A stretch of 64,000 nucleotides of DNA from Sindora glabra. Its lineage: Eukaryota > Streptophyta > Magnoliopsida > Fabales > Fabaceae. The DNA lies in NCBI GenBank assembly GCA_020226215.1, contig CM035226.1, positions 95,566,895-95,630,894 on the forward strand, in the 5' to 3' direction. The notes under the pieces are model-generated. The model saw only the letters and a list, made by a program, of their open reading frames with translations. It was not told the origin of the DNA and made no database searches. Positions 51,411-64,000 of the stretch are shown here, piece after piece. Numbering within the stretch: position 1 is the stretch's first letter; the number at the start of each line of letters is the position of its first letter. A program made the position numbers and the translations under genes.

Positions 51411-53050
51411 ATGTTGGGTGCTTATGAAAAGGCATTTTTTGAGTCAAAGGATGTTTTGGATGCTAGTAATCAAGAATGTGCTTATAAGTTGAATGAGAAT
51501 GAAGTGTTATTTAAGTTGCCTAAGGAAATGAAATGTAAACTATATAAGCCATGGAAATTTACACTAATTAATAAGGTCTATGGAAAAAGTTAGTTTCTAG
51601 TACTTAGATTTTAAACTTAGATCTTTGTTGCAACTTAAAAGTTTGTTATCCATTCTTGAAATAGGTAATGATTTTTTTATGTATAGATTTGATTCTTAAT
51701 CAAATCATGCTATCATACTTAGTGAGGGTCATGGTTTATTATGGCTTATTTTCTTACACTTAAGAAGCAGGAGCCTTTCTTTAAGCTATCAATAGTTACT
51801 CTCTCTTCTATTGCTATTTGGATTCATTTCCTTGAATTGCTATTAGAGTTTTATAATCCTTATATTTTCACTTGACTTACAAGGAAATTGGTTCAACATT
51901 AAAAGTGTATGCTTATACATTCTTGGGGGATAAAGGTAAATATGCCTATATGTATCAAATGTTTTAAAAAATCCATGTTATATGAGGGATTAAGTAAAGT
52001 TTGCTTCTTTTATGGAAAAATTAGCCATTAGAAACTTGTTTATCCTTATGTAGAAAGGGAAGTAGATAAAGGCTTTGTTTCAAAGTTAATTTGTGCTACT
52101 ATTTTCAATAAGCCCCCAATAGTGCATACCATAATGTTGCTAAAAGTTCCCTAAGTAAAATGAAGGGCTTAAGATGAAAAAAATGGACAAAGACCCTTAT
52201 AGGCCTTGTATATTAGTTAAAAAGTAAAAAACCAAAAGTGGCCAAAAAAACTAGTTTAAAGGAAATGACTAAAGAAAGCAGGCCATATAAGAGATCTAAT
52301 GATAAGAAAGGAGTTTTCATTTTTAATGCTACTTCAAAGAAAGATATGCAAGTCAGCAAGAATGTCAAGTTAAGTAAAGCTCTTGGGCTTGGAGGTAATC
52401 AAGATAAAAAAATAATCTTTTTTAGCCCATTCTAAATTTATTGACATAGGATTATTGCAAGATGAGATTCTTAGGACTACTTCCCTTCAAAAGTCTCAAG
52501 AATCTTTGAGGCTTTTTCCTTTAGCAAAATAAAGCTCAACAATAACTAAAGCTTTAATTTCTAGTAATGTCAATGAGTAGCATGTCTTAGAGCTTGGACA
52601 GGAAGAGTGAAGATGTTCAAGAGTTTCATATATGTAAGGTTTTGATATGAACAACCAATTTTAAGAAGTGTTAAAGGAAACAATGGAATAAATATTGATA
52701 GATCTCATTCACATCCTAAAGAGCTACAATCCTATACAACAAATGGCATGGAAAAGGTTGAAACTTTATAAATGACTAAAAAATGCCAATGTTCTTTATC
52801 GCCTCCAAAAAGAAATAAAGGATGCTCTAGTTTTGTTAATGATAATTCATTTAGATGACAACCCTAGCTAGAACACCTAGATACATGACTAAATCTAACT
52901 TTAAAGGAAGAAAAGCCATTAATTATATTTCCCTTAAAACTATTTCACATGGTAATAAGGAAAGTATAGCAGCAAATGATGTAATTGTAAAAAAAATGAT
53001 TGTTGGTGCAACAACCCCACCATTAATATGTAACATAAGATTTTTATAGT
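51411..53050 (+). pseudogene. LINE ORF1 relic (DUF4283 / zinc-knuckle protein)
   Basis: 51411-51593 reads VLFKLPKEMKCKLYKPWKFT, the phrase near the start of DUF4283 in plant LINE ORF1 proteins. Further on, broken frames give YEGLSKVCFFYGKISH at ~51990-52035, a damaged CCHC zinc knuckle in which later Cys positions read as Tyr. A Lys-rich tail follows (52238-52435 and 52855-53049). Several stops and frameshifts make it non-functional. ORF1 proteins bind the LINE RNA for retrotransposition. The LINE resumes at about 55160 after foreign sequence. Confidence 0.6.
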
Positions 53051-55159
53051 GTAAAATATGGCTAGGTAATTTTGATATAATCTGAGATTATCTCAAATGG
53101 TTTAAACCATTTCTTTTCCAATTTAATGAAAGAATTTAATTTGACTTATACTATTGTTTAACTTAATTTTACAAATAAAGTTAATTCTATTAGAATTTAA
53201 AAATTTTCTTCTAAGTTTAAGGTACCTCCCTTGGAGGGTTATATAAAATACACATTATTTGAAAAATAAAAATCCTGGTATTTGTTCTCCTTGTAGTTTT
53301 ACATTAAAAAGTAATTTTTAATGAATTTTTAGAAATCTAAAATGATCATTCTTTAGAAAACACTATTTTTTTAAATATTTCAAAATTTGACATTTTGAAC
53401 TATAACCTAAAATCTAAATTTTTATTCTTTGAAGTTTTATTTTTTTAATTTTTTTAAATTCAAATGTGGGGTATTTTCTTATTCACATTTATATCTTAAG
53501 TAAATGGAGTACTTAAATAGAAAAATTGTAAATAAGGTTACTAAAGACATAAATGTAAATAAGGTGTTCAAAATGTGACCCAAAAACCCCAATACCTAGA
53601 AAACTTATTTTTCCATTGAAACAAAATCAGAAATAGAACCAAAACAACATAGAGCCATAATAAAACCTTCTCTTCTTATTAGCTCTCCTCTTCTTCTTCT
53701 TCCTCATCGATTACTAATCACTTAATATAACTCTTTTTCTTCACATTTCTACCCATTTTCATCCACTTTCTCCCTATTTTTTTGTTGTTGCTCTTCTCAT
53801 ATTGAGATTTCTCTTGCTAGTTTAAGGGTATGGAGATTTTGAAATTCTTCTTACTAGTTTGTTATTTTTGTTCTTTTTTTTACCCAATAAGGTATTGAAT
53901 TTTCATGTATACTTGTAAAATTAATTTTTGATGAGTTTGGAATGATTTGATATTGAAAATGTTGATTATCATAGTTGAAAACCTTGATCAGCTACTCATA
54001 ATTGAAAAGAGTATGGATTGAGATTGATTTAAACTATTAATATATGAAACTATTTATTTTTAATAATTACCTTATATAATTGTTACTTATATATATACAT
54101 GGTGTTTTGCTATTTGTATAAACTTGTTTAGGAGAAGATTAGTTAGAAATTATAACTAATAACAATAATGACGTTAGCCTTAATATACCTTGGTTCAAAC
54201 CCCAATTAGCAAAGGAGTTGCTAATCCTGTGTCGACCAACACCTATAGATTAGTTAATGGTAGCCTAATAGGTTGCTTTAAGTTGAGAGCTCTCTTGTAA
54301 TTGTTATTTCATGAGTGAAATGCTTATGTTTATTAATCATAATAGAAAATCTCCCACCCCAAAGTGTAATTTTAATGGTTTATATATTTTAAAATTTATT
54401 AACTTTGATTTTGATTACTTATTTATCATGAATAAATTGTAATGAAATTTTTACCATGAATCTATGTTTATGATGATTTCCTATACTATGATTAAAGAAC
54501 CTACTATCTACTCTTTAGCTTAAAACTTATGTTTTAGTATTCTACTTCTAATTAATATTCCAATTTCTATTTTATCAAATATAATTGTATAACTCTTATG
54601 ATATCTTTTTGCATTGAAAAGCTAATTAATTCTTTCTAAGGAAAAACTCATGCCATATCTTGTCCCATTTTCATTGAAAATTCATATTATCTATTCACTA
54701 AGTCAATGTCTCACTCTTTTTGTTGTAATATTTTTCAAATAGGGATTTAGCTTCGGGTCTATTGTTTATAGCTCCTTAAAGGGAGAGGAGTATTCTCTTA
54801 TGGTGAGTCACATACTTTGTTCCTGTAGGCTTAATGTAAAACTTTTACATATTTTTTAATATTATAAAATTTTGAATGCTCTTATATATGCTCTATTAAA
54901 CCTACCAACAGGGCATGCTTCTGTTGATTTAGATATATGTGTCTCATTATAATTGTGAAGGATTATTTAGATACAAAATGACATGGATATTTTATTAATA
55001 TATGGATTAATAGGTGAATATTGAAAAATAAGAAAGTTTATGTGGGACTATATGCATGTGAAAAAAATTAATGAATGTATAATGGTTATATGCTATCTTA
55101 AGTTTAAAATAAGTTACAAGTTATCCTATGATGTTTTAAATTAATATGGCCTATATGGT
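53051..55159. other. ~2.1-kb insertion splitting the LINE
   Basis: Sequence between the two LINE parts that does not continue ORF1. It contains a pyrimidine-rich stretch with CTCTTCTTCTTCTTCC near 53690 and a GGTTCAAACCCC near 54192. No open frame or paired terminal repeats were recognised, so its nature (solo LTR, non-autonomous element or original LINE spacer) is open. Confidence 0.35.
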
Positions 55160-57285
55160 TATATTTCTTCCTTAGGGTCATGCACCAATCACAACCCCTA
55201 ATTTTCCAGTCATGACAGTAAGGTTGGAGGAATGCAAATTAATCATTAGAAGGCAAATCAAATATTTATCTAGTTTAATTAATGCCTTAGTGTTTAATGT
55301 ACAATCTCAATCTATTGAACATGGTGGTTCAAGATTAGGTGTTATTTGGGAGAATGATAATAAAGTTCAAAACCATGCCCAACCAAATGTCATGTAGATT
55401 AAATAAAATTATTCTTCAAATAGTTTCATCTAATTTAGCTAAAAATTAAGGCATTGGTGTGTAAAATGAATGAGGTTTTCAATATCATGATTTGCTAGAG
55501 AAAAAATTAAAATATTAGTGCTTACTAAGATAAGGTTAAATAGTGATACAAGTGCTAAAATTAGAGCTTATTTGCCTTTCAGTAACATAATTGGATTTAT
55601 AGGTGGAATTTACTATGAAATCAAGGTATAGGTGGAAGTGCCAAATCAAAAATAAGAAATACATGTTGTTATTAAGGTATCCCCCAATTCTCTAGATTGG
55701 TTATTGAATGGTATTTATGCTAGTCCAAGGTTAGCTAATAGGAAAATATTATGGAATATTGTTAGTTATTATAAGTTCTCATAATCTTCCTTAGTTAGTG
55801 TGATAAGACTTTAATGAAATTACTTGTCAAGCTAAAAAGCTTGATAGGGCCCCTATTAAGATGAACAGAGTAAATTTATTTACATAATGTATTAATTATT
55901 GCAACTTAATTAATTTAGGGTATTTAAGTCCTTCATATACTTGATTGAATTCTAGATTGTTTAATTTTGCCATTTTTGAAAAATTAGGCAAAGTATTTAG
56001 TAATGCTAGTTGGAGTTTGATATTTCTTGAAGCTCATGTTTTTAACTTACCTAGATTCCTTTTAAATCATTCTTTAGTTGTGGTCCCATTATAAAACTCA
56101 TAAGTTAATCTTTTAGAAAGACTTTTTAGATTTGAAACTTATTAGTTTTTCTCATCTTAACCTATAGACATTTGTAGAGGAATCTTAGAGGTATTCTCCC
56201 CCCTTTAATATACTATTAATAATTATATAAAAAAAAGGTTTCCTAGGTGGAATGTCAACGTCTTTGGCAATCCTTTTAAACAAAAAAGTGGATTTTTGCT
56301 AAAATTAAAGGTGTTCAAATTTCTTTAGAATGTTCTTACTTGGAATCCATTTATAAATTAGAAAATTCCTCGCAAAAGCAATACCTTCAAATCCTTAAGC
56401 AAAAGGAAGAAATACTAGCCTTTAAGTTTAAGATATAATCGATTCAAGATAGGGATAGGAATAGGAATACTCTTGTTTACTATCTTTCCACTATCATTAG
56501 AATAAGCAAAAAAATAAGATAGTTAAGCTTCAAAATGGGGTTAAGGAAAGGATAGCAAATGTTGGGGATATATAAAAGCATATTTTTTTCTTCCTTTATG
56601 GATAAGTTATTTGTAAGAAATTGTGTTGTTTCAAATAGTTTTCTGAAAACTAAATTTTGGAATACTTTTTTGTGGAGAAAATGTGAAATCTAATCTTATT
56701 TCTTCCTTAACCATCCTGAAACTTATCATGCTTTATTTTTCCCATAAGGCCATTAAAACTCTAAGTCAAAATGGTTTGCATTCAATTTTTTTTAAAAAAA
56801 AAATTAGGCTTAGATGGTGATTCAATCAATTGTTCTATTTTGCAAGTGTTTTCTACCTTTGTCATCTTAAATGGATAATTAAACTCTTATTTGTTTACTC
56901 CCTAAAGGTAGGAAATGTAGTAATAATATAATCATTTTAAGAGAAATTTACATACAATTGATAAGAATAGGGCTAAAATTGGTAATATGATTATTAAGTT
57001 AGATTTTAAGAAGGCTTTATCTAGAATAGGGTTTTATTAAAAAAAAGTCTTTACATAATTTTATTTTCCCTTTATTTAGATTAATTTTGTTATGAGTCTA
57101 ATTTCTAGAGTCTTTCATCAACTTCTATTAAGTGGGCATAAGCTAAGTTCGATTTACCCATCAAGAGGTCCTGGATAAGGTAATCCAATTTCCCTTTACA
57201 TTTTTATTTTGTGTTTTTAATATCTTTATTTCATCATTAAGGAGAAATATCCTAATGATCTTTTGAAATATTCTTTTCAAATAAT
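55160..57285 (+). pseudogene. LINE ORF1 end and ORF2 relic (endonuclease and RT start)
   Basis: 55212-55397 reads like an ORF1 C-terminus. From ~55510, broken frames give ILVLTKIRLNSDTSAKI, FSNIIGFIGGIYY and NGIYASPRLANRKILW, matching the APE endonuclease of plant L1 elements (LVLxExR, GFSGGI, IYGSP...R..LW). At ~57155-57215 the reverse-transcriptase phrase PSRGP*GNPISLYIFILC corresponds to RGLRQGDPLSPYLFILC. The reading ends near 57285, before the polymerase YADD motif, where unrelated sequence begins. Many stops are present. Confidence 0.65.
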
Positions 57286-58845
57286 TTACTAACAATGATT
57301 ACATAATTTCTTAAGCTCTTTATACACTAAAACTAAAAAGAATGAATACAAATAAAAGTAAAATAGAAAATGCAAATAGAATTCAAACAAAATATAGATA
57401 GATTTAGATAATATGTAGAATGCAAAATAGAACACATAATTAAATTTGGGATGGGGTTTGACACAAAACTAAAATAAATGTATTAAACAAAACAAAAAAA
57501 ACATAGAAGTAGGACAGAAAGAAAATTAATAAAACAAAGTAATCAACCCAAGAATTTGAGAGCTTTTAATGTAGATTAATCATAGATTACAAGATATTTA
57601 ACTATTCAAATTAGTTCTTCAACCTTGAATTATCTAGAACCACTACAATAATTAATAAATCTTATGCTAGATAATCATCTAAAATTTGATCAATTAGGAT
57701 TAGCAAAATTAAGTAACCATTATAATTCATAAGGAAACTAGATCAAAATTAATTTTAAAATAGATTTCCAATTGAATTGAGAGATTAAATTAGAAACTTT
57801 TAATTTAATCTCTTAACCCTTTATTCCTATATGTAAAATCATGATTAACTAATCATAACTTAACATAAAAATAACAAAAGAAGAAAATTCACAAGGTTAA
57901 ATACAAACTATACCAAATAAGCATTTAACTCATGCAATTTCAAAGTAATTAGCACAAAGAATTAGGGAAAAAGAAAAAATAATTAGAAAAAATTAACATT
58001 ACAAATTAACATCTCATAATTTAATAGAAATGAGTCTCAAAATACTTAAATTAACTAGAAGTTTAGCCCTCATGACTAAGGAACAAAAAGCTTAAAGAAA
58101 AGAGAAAAGTTATTTTTTTGGTAAATTGTGTAGTGTCTAGAGTCTCTTTGCTTTTGAAAGCACAAAACCTTATATCTAACTTACTAACCTCTAAAATCCT
58201 ATTGGACTTAAATCATATGCCTTTTAGGGTTATAAAAATAAAACCTTGCTAATTTTTAGAAGCTCAGAACCTATTTTACAAAATAATGACTTGCAAGAGT
58301 TATAGTAGTCAATTTTCATATATCTAAATTCCATCCAATGCAAGACCACCTAAACTATATAGTTTTGCTAAACTTAAAACATAAAATTGTAACGTTAGGT
58401 CTAAGAAAAATTTAGGCACTAGTTTCATATGAATTAGACCTCTAAAGCTCCATATATGACTAAAAAGTAGAAGTTAGCTCAGTTATGACAACAACAAGGC
58501 TTTAACTTCTTGGCTAAATTATACCTTGTAGACATCTAAACTGTGCTTTAACATAATAGAGTTTTCTTTAAGCTTTCTAATAATATAAAAATTATCCCAA
58601 TCTAATATTCAAAACTTAAGATATAACTAAAAACTTAAAATAATATAATAATTTAGCATTAACCAAATAATTTTAAATCATTGTAAAAGTAACCCCAAAT
58701 TATAAAATAAGGACCAATTCTATGAACTTAAACATATGTAATACATTAAGAGGCATAAAATAATAGGAAATAATATATATAAAATTTTGCATATCACTTA
58801 TCCTTCAATGTTTTGATCTTTTCATTATCAATGCATGATGGCAAT
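57286..58845. other. AT-rich sequence of unknown origin between LINE and CACTA
   Basis: No coding signature. The wording (long A-rich runs, many 'aattag' and 'ctaaa' phrases, an AACTTAAAACATAAAATTG stretch) gives the impression of an LTR-element untranslated region, but no LTR ends were recognised. Confidence 0.3.
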
Positions 58846-61800
58846 TAGGTGTGTTACCCATCATCCTATAAGGCTTTTATAGCATAATTTATTAATAGAG
58901 CATCAATGACACTCCTTGCTTTGACTTTGATAGCAACGAACTAGTTATTATGATCCTTTTACAACTAAGGTATGGAATGTAGTATATTTACACAACTTGT
59001 TGAACAAAGATAAAAGGATAGAACTTGTTATAGTGTCAAGATGCCCTAACTTTAACAATGTCATATTATTTATGCCATTTTGTTTCCCTACTAAGAGTAG
59101 GATAAAACTATTCACAACTAAACATCATTACCTTTTTCACTAAGAACCCACCATAATCTAACTCGATGACCTCTTGAAGTTTTTTTGTAGTAATCATTTT
59201 TTAGTGTCCATCACTAAATCCTTTGATACACACATTAAAGTAAAAAGGTAGACTTATATTGGCTCTATTATTCTATATTAATTTTATAAACATTGACAAA
59301 ATACATAAGCCATATGCACACTTTTCAATTTGGGCCTCATACTACGTCAACTATTTTTTTTTATCAATAACCATCTTCTTTACAATTAGAAACTAATAAT
59401 GAAACAAGTTTACATTGCTAGTGTCAATAGAACCCATGTGTAGAATTAAAACTCTAATGTGAGGGGGATATGACTTAATTAACATAGTTATGAAGCCATG
59501 ATAAGAATTCCTTTTCAATGTGGATATTCACCTCCTTATTGATTATGGTTAAGTCACAATGTTTATTCAAAGAGGTTGCAATTCATGTCATATCATTAGT
59601 TTTTATTAAAGATTTATGAAATATATATCATTACATTAATTGAACTCATTCTATTGAATACTTACCTCACATATAGTTGCATCTTATCATAGTTTAACAA
59701 TGCACACATTTGAGTGATGAGTATTCCTAATTTAACAAAAATTAACTTTTGCATCCTTCCATTGGATGATCAAGATAATTGAATATGAATAAACATATTC
59801 AACACCCCCACCATTATCATTCTTAATAATTTCAATCTTTCTAGAATGCACATAGGATTTAAAGTAATACAAATAGAAAGTGGATATTTTCTCAATAAGG
59901 TATGCTTCACATATGGACTTTTCCATATAGGCCTTATTTTTTATCTTTTTCTTCAATATATGAAAGAATCTACTAATTAATGAGATATATTAATTATTAA
60001 TAGTTTAGAGAAATAATTAAATGGATGACTTATTAACAAATTTACTTCTCAAATGGAGATATCTAATGGTTTTGGATAGGGCCTCGTACCAAAGTTTTAT
60101 AGGGTAAGTGCATTAAAAGCTGCTCTATTGAATAAAAAAAGGCTAGATGAAATATTTGCTCCAACTTGTAAATGATAACATGAATATTTTATTTTATTTA
60201 CAATAATTGTTCTTCTTATAAGGAATTTGAACATAAGTCTTTGAAAAATAAACTTTATTCAATTAATGTATTCCAAATAGACTCCAACAACACTTTAAAG
60301 TTAATAGATGACTTTTTATTCCTATTATCATTCCATAAATACATGACAGACATGGCTTTTCATTCCAATTATCTTAAGTTCTTATAAATTCACACATCTA
60401 AGTTTGAAGCATAATTATCTAGAAATTAATTTTTATCCACTCAAGCATTGCTCTTTTTTTACTTCTAGTCAATGTGTAGTGTGGCTTAGACTTAAATATC
60501 CTCCCACTACCTTACTAAACTATCTTAAGTTTGTTGTGCTTACATAACTCAAATAAATTTATCCTAACTTTTGCATTATCCTTTGTTTTACCATTCATAT
60601 CCATAAATATATTAAATACATTCTTCTTAATATATATAACATCCAAATTATGATAAATATAATTTGCCTACTAGGAAAGTAACTCCTAAAAGATACTTTG
60701 CTTTATCTAATCATAGGTTTCTCCTTAGCCTTTAGTATGTATTGTACGCCATTCGTCCCTAACCTTGGGTATATACATAACCTTTTCATAAAAAGTTTCA
60801 CCATTAATTTTTAGGGTAAATAAGATTCAATTACCTTAATTTTTCTAAAAGTATCTTGGTTCCTCCTAAATAGGTGAGCTAAAGGTAGCCTACATCATTG
60901 GCAATAAAAAATAAATTTTTTCAATCATATTTTAATGTAAAAGCCTCAAAAAACTCCATACATATAGGGTATGCTATCCTCCTATATGTTTACTAACCTA
61001 ACAACATTCCATATACAGGATAGTTATTAATAGTCCACAACAATGGCTTGTAAGGTAAAATTTTATTTTTAAGATACATTATATGTATGTACATCATCTT
61101 CCTATAACATTTTCAATTCATCTATCAATAATCTCAAGTATACATCGATGTTAACCTTTGGACCATTAGTACTCGAGATAATTAAACTGGGAAACATGTA
61201 CTTTTATTTTATATGCATTTATAGAAGGAGATTGTAAGAGGTTATAATTATAGGCTAGTATAAATAGGTTTGGCCAGATTGGCCTAAAAGAGTGAAACCA
61301 TTTGCACATAGGCCTATTTTCACATTTCTAAGATCATGAGTAAATTAAAAATGGATGTGATTAAAGTATTTCCATAATTCTTTATCTAATGAATATGATA
61401 GAATTCCTAGCTCATAAGGATTTTCATGATATCATGTTATTAAGCTAGTAATGGACTCTAATGCATACTCTTTTGGTGTCTAAAAATAAGGGCAAGTACT
61501 ATAATTTTTGCTAGAAATGCTTACATATCATCCTAAACTGGATATTTGGAGTGTGTAATGAGGATAATTGCAAAAAGCACATTCCTTCTTATCTGTATAT
61601 TGCTAGTAATAAAACATACAACTATTTTTGCAATAATTTATCTTCTTATACCCAAAGCTTAACTTGAAAACTAATTTCTTCATTTTGTAAAAATTTCTGA
61701 GCATACATTCTCTTATCAATTAGCAAATTTTATTATAACATTACTTTGAAAGTTTGTAGCCTGATTTTACATTTAATAACTTAATTGTAGTAAATAACAT

Positions 61801-63313
61801 AGTGTGGTTGCTACATACTTCATACAAATGTTATCAAGCATTGGCAAACATAAAAAAAAACTTTTAAGCATTGGGATTAAGAGATTCTTTTGCATTTATG
61901 TTAAAATATTCTCCAAAATTTATATAAGTAGCATCCATTACTATTGCCTTGTACCTATTGCTTGGTTCTTTAAACCAACTACTTGCTTTTCTCTTTACTT
62001 TGGATTATTAGGTTTATTTATAAATTAAGGAATTTATTCTTTATGGACTGTTTACCATCAATAATTGGCTTTAAATATTCTCCTATAAAAATGTTTAATC
62101 ATAATATCAGGCATGAAAATCTATCTATATTCATAATTAGTACATAAACACCTAATCTTTTGATTTTTTGAAAAAAAAAACTCCTATATACAATTATGTA
62201 TAATGAACTGATTCAATCTACTAAAAAATTTAACTCTTATTCATAATTGATTAAAACCTACACTATTATACGTCTACTGCCTATATTTAAGCACATCTAT
62301 GTCTATTCTACTTCACATATATATGTCATTAAACAATTTATCAACTACTATTAAAATAAAACTATATTGCAATATATAAGTGAAGTATATTTTAAATTAC
62401 TAATTGTTAACTATTATAATTCTTTCTTTGCAAGTTAACATCACTTATATATACTTATCCAAAAGTAATTAATTATATAATTAATAAAACTAATGCAACC
62501 ATGAAAATAAAAATCAATGTATACATTGTAATACCTTAATCAAAATAGAAACCTTAATTACATTAAAATCTAAATTTTCCTTCATCAAACCCTAAATCAT
62601 CATGTTTATAAATTCAACCTTGATTCATAATTCTAAAACATTCCAATACTTACATATTATATGAAAAGCAAATGTTAAACTTCAATTGCTAGAGAAATGT
62701 TAAAAAATTCTCACAAAACTATCAAATAAATCATAAGAAATAAAACTTACTTTTCACAAAAAAATAACCTATTAAAATAAAAAAGATGTAACAAGGAAGT
62801 TCTCGGAAGCGGTAAAAGGTAGTAAAAAGGCTAGAGGAAAGTGGCTAAGGTGGTGGAGGCACAACAACAAAGGGAAAATACATTTACTTGAAATAGGGAG
62901 TTAATATCACATGGCTAACATATTCAAAGAATGATGATGAAATTAGCTATAGATATTCTCATCTTAAATTTAAACTTAATAAAACGGTGTGCTTTAATTA
63001 GAAATGAATTTACTGTTTTTGTTTGGTTGCTTAATTCATTGAAATTTTTACAAACATTTAAATTTTTTTCTTGAGAACTTTGAAATTTCATATAAATTTC
63101 CATTAAAAATATTTTTTTATTTTGATATTAATTCTATGAGAAAACCTTGCACGTTATTTAGTGAGAGAATTAGTGATGATTAAAGAATGGTCTATCACTA
63201 ATTCTATCATTAAAATTTTATTTTTAATTTTTAAAATTTGGCTAAAAAATTAACTGTGCAACATGTATTTCGTTATTAAAAAGCCATTGCTAAATTGCAA
63301 AATTCTTATAGTG
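58846..63313 (-). mobile_element. CACTA (En/Spm) DNA transposon, 3'-incomplete
   Basis: The plus-strand right end reads AATTCTTATAGTG at 63301-63313, so on the minus strand it starts CACTATAAGAATT, the CACTA terminal motif. Just inside are subterminal phrases such as TCACTAAT repeated in both senses (63148-63205). The transposase gene runs leftwards. The other end was not found; it may have been lost or lie in the uncharacterised stretch at 57.3-58.8 kb. Confidence 0.65.
58850..61830 (-). pseudogene. CACTA transposase (TNP2) with DUF4218 and DUF4216 regions, broken
   Basis: TNP2 (Transposase_21) is the CACTA transposase. On the minus strand, in order: LSFGYKKINYCKN at ~61640; LLWTINNYPVYGMLLG at ~61000-61050; HNLDVIYIKKNVFN and GKTKDNAKVRINLFEL at ~60540-60650, the clearest TNP2 signature; IIGMKSH at ~60360. 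The DUF4218 region is at 59732-59956 (KNKAYMEKSICEAYLIEKIS). The DUF4216 region is at ~58930-59200 (LQEVIELDYGGFL, then ETKWHK*YDIVKV and FYPFIFVQQ). Introns and many stops interrupt it, so no functional protein is expected. Order and spacing match an intact family member. Confidence 0.8.
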
Positions 63314-63535
63314 TTTTCTGATGAAAAAATCTATTTTAGATTTAAGTATATCATTTTTTAATATATTAGGAGAGGTCTAAGTGGATTTTAAAACTAGTAA
63401 AAAGGTTTATATAATTTCATTAAAATCCATAAAAGATCAATGTATTTTTCTCTATATATACATAAATGTAGGCTTTTATCTAACACTGCCTTAAAAAAGG
63501 GTAGCATCAATATTATCTCATCCAATTTTTTTATA
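63314..63535. other. Spacer between CACTA end and satellite
   Basis: About 220 bases with no gene. Short; no repeat partner recognised. Confidence 0.3.
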
Positions 63536-63559
63536 AGATAAACTTACATGAATTTATAT

Positions 63560-64000
63560 CTTTATTACATGATTTTATAGTAAACTTATGTGAGATTATA
63601 AATATGTATGCCTTGCTAGAATTTTGATATGAATTGAATGGTAGCCGCCTTGAATACCATTATATTCACAAGTGATAACATAAGTTCTACATTTATATGA
63701 AGCATATGAAAGTATTATGTTAAAGTATAGCTTTATTACCTAATTTAATAGTAAACTTGCATGAGATTATAGGTCATATATATGCTTTGTAAGAATTATA
63801 GTCTGAGTTGTTTGATAGATGCCTTAATATGCCATTATATTTACAAGTGATGATATAAGTTTTGTTTATACATGAAGTATATGGAAGTATTGTGGTAGTG
63901 TATAACTTTATTGTATGATTTTATGATAGATTTGCATAAGGCTATGGGTCATATGCATACCTTGCAAGAATTATGGCCTAACTTGCATGATGATTGACTT
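63560..64000. repeat. Tandem repeat, ~171-175-bp period, continues past window
   Basis: Unit 1 is 63560-63730 (171 bp), unit 2 is 63731-63905 (175 bp) and unit 3 is 63906 to the edge (95 bases). All begin CTTTATT(A/G) and share ATAGTAAACTT/ATAGATTTGC, AAGAATTAT, CCATTATATT(C/T)ACAAGTGAT and GAAGTATATG-like blocks; units 1 and 2 are roughly 75-80% identical by eye. The array may begin slightly earlier with a partial unit (63530-63559, AAACTTACATGAATTTATAT). Confidence 0.75.

Noticed and set aside
54180..54260. GGTTCAAACCCC as part of a tRNA gene or SINE
   Set aside because: No cloverleaf arms and no convincing A box at the right distance.
57317..57340. CACTAAAACTAAAAAG as left terminus of the CACTA element
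   Set aside because: It matches the right terminus only in the first five bases, the flanking three bases do not match (ATA versus TTT), and no subterminal repeats are seen inside.

Overview
This looks like nuclear DNA from a eudicot plant. It is very AT-rich and dominated by decayed transposable elements. It carries one clean protein-coding gene and two recognisable plant-gene relics (a DCD-domain gene and a FAR1-related gene). Nothing prokaryotic, organellar or viral was seen. The species cannot be fixed from the sequence. All similarity calls are from reading and recalled family motifs; no database search was run.

Layout. 1-2600 (-) is a broken CACTA/En-Spm-type transposon gene with a Ulp1-like protease end. 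3649-4115 is a probable solo or truncated LTR with a primer-binding site. 5340-10927 is a single giant LTR of about 5.6 kb with a near-perfect target duplication. 12.8-14.1 kb holds a (TA)n tract and a long-TIR element. 14370-18458 (+) is a DCD-domain pseudogene with recognisable exons and splice sites, followed at once by a complete but non-coding 3.07-kb LTR element (18526-21596, -). 22.7-29.9 kb contains MITEs, a LINE 3' fragment (-), a foldback, a 450-bp tandem duplication and a probable SINE. 30383-32930 (+) is a FAR1-related (FRS) pseudogene. A second MITE copy and two more inverted-repeat elements follow.

The only intact gene is a class I carboxylesterase of the CXE15 type at 37457-38464 (-), with its complete catalytic triad and a TATA box. 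Directly upstream lies the most distinctive structure of the window. A segment of about 5.1 kb beginning exactly at the CXE TATA box is tandemly duplicated (38551-43619 and 43623-48743). The second copy therefore carries an orphan CXE core promoter. Each copy contains about 1.4 kb of promoter-side DNA plus 3,660 bp of a giant LTR related to the one at 5340; that LTR continues past the duplication to about 50150.

From 51.4 to 57.3 kb is an old LINE (+) with ORF1 and ORF2 relics, split by about 2.1 kb of foreign sequence. From 58.85 to 63.3 kb is a CACTA transposon (-) with TNP2, DUF4218 and DUF4216 regions and a recognisable terminal motif. The last 450 bases are a tandem repeat with a period of about 171-175 bp that runs off the window.

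The genes do not form a pathway. The functional content is one esterase gene set in transposon-derived DNA, and the main open question is whether its duplicated upstream region affects its regulation.
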